Positions 14,462 to 21,299 of a stretch of DNA of 37,153 bases are shown in pieces. The position numbers were made by a program, and so were the translations under genes. Position 1 is the first letter of the stretch, and every line of letters starts with the position of its first letter. Below the pieces are notes generated by a model, which was not told where the DNA came from, made no database searches, and saw only the letters and a list, made by a program, of their open reading frames with translations. This DNA comes from a virus, in IMG/VR virus record IMGVR_UViG_3300031576_000185, positions 1 through 37,153 of that record; one strand, given 5' to 3'.

Positions 14462-14981
14462 GCCGGCCCCACTTCACGATCGAGTAGTAGGTCGGGCTGG
14501 CGGCAGATGAGGACAGCTCGGTCCCGGACAGCGAGAGTCCCGCCCCCACGGTGATGTGCTGCATATCGCCACTGCCGGCGGCCGAGCCGCGCCCGAGCAG
14601 CCGCGAGGCGGTGATGTTCTGGAACTTCGCGAACGTGACGGCGTCGGCTGCGATGGTCGGGGCGTTCACGACCCACGTTAGGTCGCCGCCGGTCGCAGCT
14701 TCGGACAGGTCCAGCGTCACGTCGGCCTCGCCCCCGCCCCCATCGGCCACGTCGAAGCCCGAGGCGAAGTCCAGCACCGTGGCCGAGGAGACGACCGTTG
14801 CCCCATCGGCCTTGACCGTGGAGATACCCGAGCCTCCCGACGTGGCGACGGTGACGTTGGCTTCCTGGTCGTCCACCGTGACGGTGAGGTCAACGTTCGC
14901 GCCCTCGATGAAGTCGAGGGTCCGCCCGCGACCGACCGCGACACCGTTGAGCTTGACGAGGGGAGTGGTGCGCTCAGCCAT
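14454..14981 (-). CDS. Tail-fibre-type protein
   Basis: A 175-residue protein from ATG 14981. The start MAERTTPLVKLNG and the segment LDFIEGANVDLTVTVDDQEA are typical of phage fibre shafts (LNFIxGxGxTLTV). Later come TFAKFQNITASRLLGRGSAA and GDMQHITVGAGLSLSGTELS, a unit shared by many tail-fibre or knob-attachment regions. It ends YYSIVKWGRRG. Starting inside the previous gene's last codons (8-base overlap) it is coupled to the adapter-like 175-residue protein upstream. The combination suggests one half of a fibre assembled with neighbours; there is no enzymatic motif. Confidence 0.85.
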   Translation of the reverse strand: MAERTTPLVKLNGVAVGRGRTLDFIEGANVDLTVTVDDQEANVTVATSGGSGISTVKADGATVVSSATVLDFASGFDVADGGGGEADVTLDLSEAATGGDLTWVVNAPTIAADAVTFAKFQNITASRLLGRGSAAGSGDMQHITVGAGLSLSGTELSSSAASPTYYSIVKWGRRG

Positions 14982-15501
14982 CCCATGCCTTCTTCCAGCG
15001 CTTGCGCCGGGTGACGAAGGCTTCGAGACGGTCAACGGCGTCTCGGAGGCCCCGGTCGGCGTGGGCACGCTCCAGGCGTTCGTCGCCGACGGCGTGCCAC
15101 GAGTCCCCGACCTGGTCGGCCAGGCGTGAGGTCGTCGCCTCCTCCTCGGCCATACGGGCGTTGAGCGCTGCGAGCTTCGCGGTGAGGTCTGCCACCGTCG
15201 TCACGTCGGCGTCGTGGGCGGCTTCGAGCCGTTCGGCCCGGCGCTCCAGCCAGTTGATGCGGCCCTCGGCCGTCGCAGGCATCACGATCAGCTCGCCCAG
15301 GAGCAGCCGCGAGGGTGCGTCGGCGCTCGAGGTGTGACGCATCTCCCGGACGGCGTCACCGGGGCGCGCCACCATGAACTCCGTCAGCCACGCCTTGTGC
15401 GCCAGGGGCGCGTCGACCTCACCGCGTGGCGCGGTGACGACCTGCAAGACGCACCCGGAGCCGTGCTCCGGGCAGCTCAACGCGGTGACGGCGTCGGCCA
15501 T
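14974..15501 (-). CDS. Virion-associated protein with long coiled coil
   Basis: A 175-residue protein starting at ATG 15501, which shares one base with the preceding stop (TGATG). The N-terminal third contains CPEHGSGCVLQVVTAP, with two Cys. The rest, from about residue 80, is helical with heptad spacing (INWLERRAERLEAAHDADVT, LTAKLAALNARMAEEEATTS and a basic RRKRWKKAWDG end). A coiled-coil stalk in a fibre operon fits a linker or chaperone for fibre trimerisation. No family recognised. Confidence 0.8.
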   Translation of the reverse strand: MADAVTALSCPEHGSGCVLQVVTAPRGEVDAPLAHKAWLTEFMVARPGDAVREMRHTSSADAPSRLLLGELIVMPATAEGRINWLERRAERLEAAHDADVTTVADLTAKLAALNARMAEEEATTSRLADQVGDSWHAVGDERLERAHADRGLRDAVDRLEAFVTRRKRWKKAWDG

Positions 15502-15782
15502 CAGATCGAGAAGACGGCCACCGTGTAGATGTTCCCGTTCCCGACCACCCCACACGCCGCTGCCCGGAACGGCAGCTCCAACGACTGCGTCGCCAAACAG
15601 ATGTAGTTCTCATCGGCCTCAGCGACGGGCGTGGTGGCATCGAGCCTCACATACAGCTTCTCCGTGGCGTGGTGGTTGGTCACCCGGAGCCGGTTATGGG
15701 CTCCGTCGGAGAACGTGATGCCGTCGGCCGTCGTCGCCGTCAGCGTCGCGGTCTGTGCCCGGATGCAGGTCTGTGCTGCCAT
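15501..15782 (-). CDS. 93-aa beta-rich virion protein
   Basis: Starts at ATG 15782 just after the previous stop TAG. The short protein reads as one beta domain: TATLTATTADGITFSDG, NRLRVTNHHATEKLYVRLD, LATQSLELPFRAAACGVV and YTVAVFSI. A VTNxxATxxLYVRxD pattern is common in small neck or decoration proteins of phages. It is translationally coupled to the coiled-coil gene. Its position among tail genes implies a virion part. Two Cys occur but no zinc pattern. Confidence 0.8.
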   Translation of the reverse strand: MAAQTCIRAQTATLTATTADGITFSDGAHNRLRVTNHHATEKLYVRLDATTPVAEADENYICLATQSLELPFRAAACGVVGNGNIYTVAVFSI

Positions 15783-15785
15783 GGG

Positions 15786-15980
15786 CTACTCCTTGGTGGG
15801 CCAGCAGGCCCCGTCGTGGCCGTCCTTCCGCACGCAGAGCGGCCGAGGGCACAAACCCCCGACCGTCTGCGCGGACATCAGCACAGAGCCGTAGGCGGAC
15901 CGGCGTTGCTCCGAGCGCGGCGTCACCGGCTGCGCCAGGAACCTCCGTTCCTCCATCCGTTCCTTCTCCTGTGCGTTCAT
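15786..15980 (-). CDS. 64-aa zinc-knuckle protein
   Basis: Starts at ATG 15980, sharing one base with the preceding stop (TGATG). Residues 1-25 are a charged helix (AQEKERMEERRFLAQ). The C-terminal end holds Cys44, Cys49, His55 and Cys59 (LCPRPLCVRKDGHDGACW), a probable CCHC zinc knuckle of a type recurring in actinobacterial and actinophage small proteins. Its location within virion genes suggests an assembly or minor virion function. Unassigned family. Confidence 0.75.
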   Translation of the reverse strand: MNAQEKERMEERRFLAQPVTPRSEQRRSAYGSVLMSAQTVGGLCPRPLCVRKDGHDGACWPTKE

Positions 15981-16798
15981 CACACGGCGTGGGATGCCGA
16001 GGCGAAGCAGTAGTCCAGCTCCCACGACACCGCGGCCGTGGTCGTCGGGGCGGCTGTGAACAGCGGCACCAACAACACATCGGGGGACGTACCCACGTCC
16101 GTCTTGCCGTAGAACGTGACGTTGCCTCCGCGCACGGAACGGTCGGAGAAGTAGCAATCCCCGTTGACGTCGATCTCCGTGCGGAGCCCGATCCAGGTGT
16201 TGGCCACCTGGGTACGGCCCTCGGTCGTGGCCGACACCGCCGATCCGACCTGCGAGTCGGTGGAGGCATACTTCCAGACCGTCGGCGCGGTCGCGAGCGA
16301 GCTGAATATCCAGCCGGCCGCGTCGTCTGCGACGTCGACCAGCGTGTAGGCGGTCTGGATGTTCAGCGCGCCGTTGGTGGTCGTGCCCTCGGTCGGGTCA
16401 TCCGACAACCCGGCGAAATACTGCCTGGTGGTCAAGGCCCCCGGAACCGAGATGCCCCACTCGCAGACGATGAAGCCCTTGCCGACCTGCGAGGCGCGGA
16501 GCCATGAAGCCGTCGCGGCGAGCCCACCTACGGCGATCTCGTCGATCTCGGCGTCAACGTCGTCCGTCGCGCCCGCGAGCCATCCGCCGTAGCCGGGGAC
16601 GGGGTCCCCCGCCGTGGCCGAGATGGCAGCTGCGCCGGTCGGTATACCCGACGCTGCGACCGAGACGTAGGGCGTGTCGGCCAGAACATCGACCAGGAAG
16701 TCCTCCATGAGGAACGGCGGCGGCGGCGCGGCTTGACGCAGCGCCCAGTTCGCCGTGACGGTCCGTACGCCGTCGTACTGCAATGCACCGGAACCCAT
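15980..16798 (-). CDS. Virion protein with lectin-like beta-sandwich
   Basis: A 272-residue protein from ATG 16798 behind a strong AAAGGAG. After a short N-terminus it reads as a jelly-roll like those of concanavalin-type lectins or phage head-fibre proteins: TASWLRASQVGKGFIVCEWG, TRQYFAGLSDDPTEG, WKYASTDSQVG, WIGLRTEIDVNGDCYFSD, RGGNVTFYGK and SWELDYCFASAS. The FxGLSDD and LRxEIDxNGxxxFS elements recur in environmental phage decoration or fibre proteins. It is the first gene after an inverted repeat at 16819-16838, so it may begin a separately regulated transcript. Binding target unknown. Confidence 0.87.
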   Translation of the reverse strand: MGSGALQYDGVRTVTANWALRQAAPPPPFLMEDFLVDVLADTPYVSVAASGIPTGAAAISATAGDPVPGYGGWLAGATDDVDAEIDEIAVGGLAATASWLRASQVGKGFIVCEWGISVPGALTTRQYFAGLSDDPTEGTTTNGALNIQTAYTLVDVADDAAGWIFSSLATAPTVWKYASTDSQVGSAVSATTEGRTQVANTWIGLRTEIDVNGDCYFSDRSVRGGNVTFYGKTDVGTSPDVLLVPLFTAAPTTTAAVSWELDYCFASASHAV

Positions 16799-16818
16799 CG
16801 CGGTTCTCCTTTCAGGTT

Positions 16819-16838
16819 CCGTCTCTTATGTGAGACGG
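16819..16838 (-). terminator. Hairpin between connector genes and lectin-like gene
   Basis: CCGTCTC (7 bases), loop ACATAA on the minus strand, GAGACGG: a perfect 7-bp stem in the 43-base gap after the 168-residue gene. There is no U-run, as is usual in actinobacteria, so it may be a partial terminator or RNA-processing site that lowers expression of tail genes relative to capsid genes. Confidence 0.58.
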
Positions 16839-16841
16839 TGC

Positions 16842-17348
16842 TTACGCGTTCAGATGGCCATGCCAGTCAAGGGTGGATCTGCGTTGGTCTTTCTCCTTCT
16901 GGACGTGGGACCACTTCTCGATGTAGTGAGAAGCCAGGGCCTCTGCCTGGGCGAGGAAGCCGGGGTCACCGTCTTTCCACCCGAGCGCCCGTAGGTCGTC
17001 TTGGACGGAGCGCGGCCACACGGCGTAGCCGTGGAGCTTGTAGGTGGCGAGCCCCTGGTCGATGAGCTGTTTCAACAGCACCTCGTAGCGTTGGCGCGCG
17101 CTGCGCCGCACGACGACCGGGAGCCCTTCGTGCAGGCGGTCGATCATGCGTGCGACCGTGCGGTTCTCCTGGGAGATGAGCGCGGCGTTCGGTGCCTGTG
17201 GCTCACCTGTGCGCCCTCGCCGAGACGCCTGCGTGAAATGGCCGACGTGTGCGCCAGTCGCGGTCCCGATGGCCACAGTGCCGGGCTTGCCACTCCGGGT
17301 GGCTTCGCGGCGGAGGTCGGCGACCGTGGTGGTGTGCACGTCGATCAT
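16842..17348 (-). CDS. 168-aa protein after capsid genes, possible head or neck protein
   Basis: A 168-residue basic protein from ATG 17348, overlapping the preceding stop (ATGA). It opens MIDVHTTTVADLRREATRSG, then HVGHFTQASRRGRTGE and the helices LISQENRTVARMIDRLHEGL, YEVLLKQLIDQGLATYKLHG, ending at SHYIEKWSHVQ. I do not recognise it. The gene is the last before a hairpin that divides the head and tail transcripts. An adaptor or head-completion function is only suggested by this location. Confidence 0.8.
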   Translation of the reverse strand: MIDVHTTTVADLRREATRSGKPGTVAIGTATGAHVGHFTQASRRGRTGEPQAPNAALISQENRTVARMIDRLHEGLPVVVRRSARQRYEVLLKQLIDQGLATYKLHGYAVWPRSVQDDLRALGWKDGDPGFLAQAEALASHYIEKWSHVQKEKDQRRSTLDWHGHLNA

Positions 17349-17956
17349 GTACGCACCTGGACCGTGTCGAGCTGGCCCTTCTGGATCTTGTCCGAGCGGG
17401 CGTCGAAGCTCACTTGATAGGTGGTCTCGCTGTCCGAGACGGCGACCAGCTTGGCCTCCTCCTCGCGGCAGAACCAGCCGTTGGTGAACCGCTTGACGTC
17501 TTCGGCCAGGCAGTCACGGAACTGACAGCGCCGCTTGATCCCACCCGGGTAGGTAGGCGAACGGAGGCTCTGCGGGTAGATGAACCCCTTCCACAACGCC
17601 CGCTCCACGCCCCTGCCCTTGTTCAGACCGCCAGCGAGCGAGGTGGAGACCCAGTTGGGCCGCGGTTCGATCGTGACGATGTCCTCGACCCGAACGACCT
17701 TCTTGGCCCCGTTCGGGACCTCGGGGTCCACCGGCTCATAGGTAGGGGTCGGTGTGGTGACCTCCCGGTAGGTGACGTACGGGTCGTGCTGACAGGTCTC
17801 GAACCACAACGACGGGAGGTACTTCTTGCCCCCCGAGGCGGCGGCGCAGACCCCGCAGATGGGCCGGAGCATCTTGATCTCACGCGAGCAGGGCTGCATC
17901 CGGTAGGCGCGCGGCCCCTTCCACGAGGCGAGCTCGGCGACCACGGTCTCGTTCAT
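17345..17956 (-). CDS. Cys-rich 203-aa virion-region protein
   Basis: A 203-residue protein from ATG 17956 (ATGA overlap). It has seven Cys: 23, 34, 37 and 55 around PICGVCAAA, and 144, 149, 163 in KRRCQFRDCLAED and NGWFCREEEA, so two metal-binding clusters look possible, separated by a beta-rich centre (KKVVRVEDIVTIEPRPNWVS). A zinc-holding protein at the position after capsid protein, where connector or head-tail adaptor genes usually lie, is unusual. No known family is recognised. The C-terminus (TYQVSFDARSDKIQKGQLDT) is strand rich. Confidence 0.82.
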   Translation of the reverse strand: MNETVVAELASWKGPRAYRMQPCSREIKMLRPICGVCAAASGGKKYLPSLWFETCQHDPYVTYREVTTPTPTYEPVDPEVPNGAKKVVRVEDIVTIEPRPNWVSTSLAGGLNKGRGVERALWKGFIYPQSLRSPTYPGGIKRRCQFRDCLAEDVKRFTNGWFCREEEAKLVAVSDSETTYQVSFDARSDKIQKGQLDTVQVRT

Positions 17957-18198
17957 CGTGCCAACCTCGCCACCTGGTCGAGCGCCTTACGGATATGTGC
18001 GATGCCGTGTGCGGCGTTGGTGAGGCCCGCCTTCACCGCGTCGGAGTTGTCCCCGGCCGGATGATCGCGGGCGGCTTCGGTCGCGTCGGCTTCGAGCGCG
18101 AGCAGTTGCTCGATGACGTCGTCGTGGGTCTTGGCCACGGGTTCCTCCTTGGGGGCGGGGGTCTTAGCCCCGCCCTCGGTCGTCTGCTTCTTCGCCAT
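17953..18198 (-). CDS. 81-aa helical protein downstream of capsid gene
   Basis: Starts at ATG 18198, five bases after the capsid stop. Residues 1-22 are Lys/Pro rich and probably disordered; the rest is one helical domain (DDVIEQLLALEADATEAARD, KAGLTNAAHGIAHIRKAL). A small helical protein right after the capsid gene could be a head decoration or head-completion protein. No motif decides between these. It overlaps the next gene as ATGA. Confidence 0.78.
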   Translation of the reverse strand: MAKKQTTEGGAKTPAPKEEPVAKTHDDVIEQLLALEADATEAARDHPAGDNSDAVKAGLTNAAHGIAHIRKALDQVARLAR

Positions 18199-18203
18199 GT
18201 CGC

Positions 18204-19043
18204 TTACGCCGAGATGATGGTCTCGCCGGCGACGTCGCGGATCTCCACCATGCCGTAGCGCTCGGTCACGACGATCTCCGTACCCGGCAGCGAGGCATCG
18301 CGCTCCAGCTCCGTCCGCATCGGGCGGATCTCGTAGTGTCCGAGAGCCACCCCCCGCAAGAACACGGCCCCACCCGTCGCGGTGACGAGCGAGGTCTGGA
18401 AGATCGGCGCACCGGGACCGTTGAACGCGAACCCACCGAGGGAGGCGTTCTGCGAACCCGAGGTGTCGATGGCCCCGGATGCCACGGCGGTCGCGCCCGT
18501 GGTCCCGAGGTCGTTGCGGACGTTGCCGACCTGAGCCGGGTCCAGGACGAACACGGCCATGCCGACCTGGTCACGCTGCTCGAGCTGGTTGATGGCTTCG
18601 AGCAAGGTGGCCCACGACGATGCCACGCCGGCCGTGCCGGTCTGGTTGGCGAAGTCGTCGATGAGCGCGGTCGCGTCGGTCTCGAACCGTTCCATGACGG
18701 AACGCCCGAGCACGCCCCCGAAGTGGCTGTAGGAGTCGAACAGCGAGATCTCGGCCAGCTCGTCCGTGACGGTCGCCATCTGGCCCTTCGAGGTCGCCGT
18801 GGCGGTCTCGTCGGTGGCGGTCAACTCGGTGTTGGCAAGCCCCGTGCCTTCGGTGTAGGACGCGCCAGCGGCACCGGGGTCTGTTTGGATCGAGAAGTCG
18901 AAGGCGGCGGACTTCTCTGGTCCCGCGTAGCGGAAGAACGGCCGCATCACGTTGTATGGGCGGTTCTCGTCCAGGATCTGTGCCGACACCCACGACGTGA
19001 ACAGGGTGTCTGCCTGTGATGTGGTGGTGGTCTCGTTCGCCAA
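18204..19043 (-). CDS. Major capsid protein, HK97-fold type
   Basis: A 279-residue protein beginning at TTG 19043 with GGAG seven bases upstream. It contains the elements expected of a small HK97-type shell protein: an N-arm (QADTLFTSWVSAQILDENRP, RPFFRYAGPEKSAAFDFSIQ), a central helix-rich area with LFDSYSHFGGVLGRSVMERF, a long A-domain and a C-terminal RGVALGHYEIRPMRTELERD, TEIVVTERYGMVEIRDVAGE. It lies directly after a scaffold-like gene. The shell protein of such phages self-assembles to an icosahedral head. Length matches small phages of this type. Alternative initiation downstream has no support. Confidence 0.9.
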   Translation of the reverse strand: MANETTTTSQADTLFTSWVSAQILDENRPYNVMRPFFRYAGPEKSAAFDFSIQTDPGAAGASYTEGTGLANTELTATDETATATSKGQMATVTDELAEISLFDSYSHFGGVLGRSVMERFETDATALIDDFANQTGTAGVASSWATLLEAINQLEQRDQVGMAVFVLDPAQVGNVRNDLGTTGATAVASGAIDTSGSQNASLGGFAFNGPGAPIFQTSLVTATGGAVFLRGVALGHYEIRPMRTELERDASLPGTEIVVTERYGMVEIRDVAGETIISA

Positions 19044-19063
19044 GGTCTGCTCCGTTGTCAGGC

Positions 19064-19537
19064 TCAGGAGCGACGCATCGCCCCCTGAGCGATCAGGCGT
19101 AGAGCCTCGGCCTCGTTCTTCAACCCGATCTGCTGGATCTCAGCGGGGGTGTAGAACTTGGTCACGGCTCCAACGGGCGAGTCGACCTGGCTAGCGGCGG
19201 CGAGGTTGAGTTCCGTCGGCGTGGGAGCCACCTGGGGCTCCGCCGACGTCTCTGCCGCTGGCGACCCTTCTTGCGCTCGGAACCTCTCCTGGAGCTTCGC
19301 CGCGAGTTCCTTCTGCTTGTCCAGCGTCAGGTCGTCGGGTACGAACTCCAAGACATCGGATCCGAACTCCGTTTGCAGCTCCAGCCTGCGGACCTGCTTG
19401 CGGTATCTCTGCGCTTCCGCGCGAGCCTTCGTGAGCTGTGTGCGAGCCCAGTCCGGAAGGGCTTCCTCCCCACCTGCTGGGACCGCTTTGTCGGTGTCCT
19501 CGACGCCTGGGTCGAGATCATCGTCTGTTTCGTCCAC
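19064..19537 (-). CDS. Scaffolding protein
   Basis: A 157-residue, acidic, mostly helical protein from GTG 19537, chosen because AGGAGG lies five bases before it; an upstream TTG at 19615 lacks a ribosome site. After an acidic N-terminus (DETDDDLDPGVEDTD) comes a coiled coil ARAEAQRYRKQVRRLELQTE, then FVPDDLTLDKQKELAAKLQE. The C-terminus (FYTPAEIQQIGLKNEAEALR, then a basic end) is like scaffold C-termini that contact the capsid shell. Location immediately before the major capsid gene supports this. Scaffolds guide procapsid assembly and leave before or during packaging. Confidence 0.86.
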   Translation of the reverse strand: MDETDDDLDPGVEDTDKAVPAGGEEALPDWARTQLTKARAEAQRYRKQVRRLELQTEFGSDVLEFVPDDLTLDKQKELAAKLQERFRAQEGSPAAETSAEPQVAPTPTELNLAAASQVDSPVGAVTKFYTPAEIQQIGLKNEAEALRLIAQGAMRRS

Positions 19538-19558
19538 GCAAGCCTCCTGGGCGCGTTG

Positions 19559-19603
19559 GTCCGATGAACCGTTGAACTTCCATCCAGGGCGCGCCCATCG
19601 GAC
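19559..19603 (-). repeat. Inverted repeat upstream of scaffold and capsid genes
   Basis: GTCCGATG (19596-19603 read on the minus strand) and CATCGGAC (19559-19566) are perfect 8-base inverted arms separated by 29 bases that contain the palindrome GGGCGCGCCC. Just upstream the minus strand has TTGACA (19615-19610), a perfect -35 hexamer, but no matching TANNNT at 16-18 bases. The element lies in an 88-base gap before the scaffold start, one of the few in this operon, and may form an RNA structure or be part of a promoter. Confidence 0.48.
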
Positions 19604-19624
19604 ACCGCTTGTCAAGGGTGGATT

Positions 19625-19750
19625 TCAGCGTGTGATGTGGCCGTAGTAGATGCGGTCGTCGTCGAGGCCGAGGATGTAGCGGCGGTATTTGACGTACTTG
19701 GGCAGGCGTCCGCGCAACAGGCGTGGCCGGAACAGCATCAGCATGCTCAT
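19625..19750 (-). CDS. 41-aa basic peptide
   Basis: Starts at ATG 19750 overlapping the previous stop by four bases (ATGA). The peptide begins with a short hydrophobic segment (MSMLMLFRPRLLRGRL) and continues basic and aromatic (KYVKYRRYILGLDDD), ending IYYGHITR. The overlap and an abrupt end near the scaffold leader support coding. Too short to name; a small virion or chaperone peptide is possible. Confidence 0.58.
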   Translation of the reverse strand: MSMLMLFRPRLLRGRLPKYVKYRRYILGLDDDRIYYGHITR

Positions 19751-20277
19751 AGCGTCGCCGACTGGGTGAACCCGAACACCGGGACGTACGCCTGCGTGAC
19801 GGTCACGCCCGTCATCGTGGCCGGCAGCGTGGTGGCCCCAAGGTCTTCGGCCAAGACCCCCTCGATGCGGTTGATGGCCACCGTGGTCACGATCGCGTTG
19901 AACGTCCCCACCGTGGAGGAGGCCACGATGCCCAGGTAGTAGACGCCGGGACCTATCTGCACGTGGGTGACATCGAGGTACTGCACGGTGTTGACTCCCG
20001 AGCGCGCAGTCGAGCCTGCCGAGGTCAGCCGTGTCCCTGCCTCGTCGTACACGCCCAGATCGACGTTCCCGGTTATGTTGCCCGCGTTGGCCAAGAGCAT
20101 CCGGGCGACGAGCGCGGCCATCGGCAGACGCACGGGGACGTAGAGCGCGCGGTTGTTCGCGGGCCACGCGGCACCGTTGACCAGATCCCCGTGGAACATA
20201 TTCACCACCGCCCCGTAGCGGCTGGTGGACACGATGTGCAGCGGCAGCGGCGCGGCGGCTGCGTCGATGTAGGTCAT
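19747..20277 (-). CDS. Beta-rich virion protein, paralog A of a tandem pair
   Basis: A 176-residue protein from ATG 20277 (ATGA overlap). Its core, NRALYVPVRLPMAALVARML, GNVDLGVYDEAGTRLTSAGS, HVQIGPGVYYLGIVASSTVG, aligns along its length with the upstream 183-residue protein (YIPFS, GNTDVGVYDEAGTSKLVSTG, LSPGARYWLAIASDSG). The DVGVYDEAGTxLxSTGS-like strand unit is typical of phage fibre or decoration jelly-rolls. Being next to scaffold and capsid genes suggests a capsid fibre or decoration subunit, but a receptor-binding function is not excluded. The pair may have arisen by duplication. Confidence 0.84.
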   Translation of the reverse strand: MTYIDAAAAPLPLHIVSTSRYGAVVNMFHGDLVNGAAWPANNRALYVPVRLPMAALVARMLLANAGNITGNVDLGVYDEAGTRLTSAGSTARSGVNTVQYLDVTHVQIGPGVYYLGIVASSTVGTFNAIVTTVAINRIEGVLAEDLGATTLPATMTGVTVTQAYVPVFGFTQSATL

Positions 20278-20825
20278 ATCGTCGCCAGCGACGCGAACCC
20301 GAACAGCGGGAGCTGCTCATGGCCCGCGGCGAACGTCGCCGAGGCGGGGAGTCCGGATGACCAGGCGGAGGTCTGGGACTTGCATCCGAGCGCGTCCGTC
20401 GTACGGGCGATGGTCACGGCATTGACTTCGCCGTAGTAGGTGTGGGTCCCCGAGTCCGACGCGATCGCCAACCAGTAGCGCGCGCCTGGGGACAAGATGT
20501 AGTCCGTCACGTTCACGATCTGGATCGCGCTGGCCCCCGAGTTGGCGGTCGAACCCGTTGAGACGAGCTTGCTGGTGCCTGCCTCGTCGTACACGCCCAC
20601 ATCGGTGTTGCCCGCCACCGTGGCCGCGTTCACCCAGAATATCTGGGCGACCCGGCGAGGCCGCGACAAGGAGAAGGGGATGTAGACCGCGCGGTTCGCC
20701 GTCCACGTCATGCTGTTAGAGAACTGGAACTCCCCTCCACACATCAGGTCGTACATGATCGACTCGGGCGAGAACGGCGTGAGGGCGTTGGCGTCGGGGA
20801 ACGTGACGGGACCGGAATAGCTCAC
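20274..20825 (-). CDS. Beta-rich virion protein, paralog B of a tandem pair
   Basis: A 183-residue protein from GTG 20825, overlapping the previous stop as GTGA. It shares with the next gene the order N-terminal polar segment, TANRAVYIPFSLSRPRRVAQ, GNTDVGVYDEAGTSKLVSTG, a GASAIQIVNVTDYILSPGAR strand pair and a final LPLFGFASLATI. Paralog A ends VPVFGFTQSATL, so even the C-terminal strand is conserved. The N-terminal 45 residues differ most, which may allow different attachment sites. It is probably a paired head-fibre or decoration protein; no enzymatic motif. Confidence 0.84.
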   Translation of the reverse strand: MSYSGPVTFPDANALTPFSPESIMYDLMCGGEFQFSNSMTWTANRAVYIPFSLSRPRRVAQIFWVNAATVAGNTDVGVYDEAGTSKLVSTGSTANSGASAIQIVNVTDYILSPGARYWLAIASDSGTHTYYGEVNAVTIARTTDALGCKSQTSAWSSGLPASATFAAGHEQLPLFGFASLATI

Positions 20826-21292
20826 GCGTACTCCTCAAGGGAGTGGATGGCCCCCGTACCGGACGCCGTGATGCCTTGGACCGCCGAGGTGACGACGACC
20901 GCCAGCGATGCACCGGGGGAGATCTTCAACCCGTTGGCCGTCGTGACGGTAGCCGGACCGACGTAGACGTCGACCGTGCCGTGGTTCACCAAGATCAGGC
21001 GCGTGCGGGTCGCGCGCACCGCCACGATGTTCGCGGCCGTCGTCGTCGGTGCGGCCTGCGCGGTGGCGATGTTCGCCGCTCCGGGTGGGAGCACAGCGGC
21101 GGTGACGGTGGCCCCCGATACGGCCACCGTGCCCTGGACCGGTAGCGCGTTGGCCCCGGATGCCACCTTCGTGAAGGTGCCGTCCGCCCCGTATTCGAGC
21201 TTGACGTACTGATGCTGCGCCGTACCGTCGTCGTCGGTGGCGACGGTGTAGTCGGCGAGCGCGACGTTATCGACGATGACGTTGTCGGCCAT
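20822..21292 (-). CDS. Small beta-rich virion protein
   Basis: A 156-residue protein from ATG 21292 behind AGGAGTGAC. It opens ADYTVATDDDGTAQHQYVKL then EYGADGTFTKVASGANALPV, a beginning I recall in many environmental phage structural proteins. The second half (RTRLILVNHGTVDVYVGPAT, TANGLKISPGASLAVVVTSA, GITASGTGAIHSLEEYA) is a beta-sandwich like those of small decoration or head-fibre proteins. It directly precedes the paralogous pair and may bind with them. Exact site unknown. Confidence 0.83.
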   Translation of the reverse strand: MADNVIVDNVALADYTVATDDDGTAQHQYVKLEYGADGTFTKVASGANALPVQGTVAVSGATVTAAVLPPGAANIATAQAAPTTTAANIVAVRATRTRLILVNHGTVDVYVGPATVTTANGLKISPGASLAVVVTSAVQGITASGTGAIHSLEEYA

Positions 21293-21299
21293 GTCACTC

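Noticed and set aside
16866-16872. CACCCTTGACTGG as a promoter -35
   Set aside because: It encodes STLDWHG at the end of the 168-residue gene and has no -10; the similar CACCCTTGACC at 36588-36598 lies on the strand opposite a coding frame (GGG-Lys-Val of the lysin).
8531-17956. Programmed -1 frameshift of tail assembly chaperones
   Set aside because: No overlapping gene pair with a slippery heptamer and fitting size was seen before a large helical protein; the tail genes are separated by ordinary overlaps.
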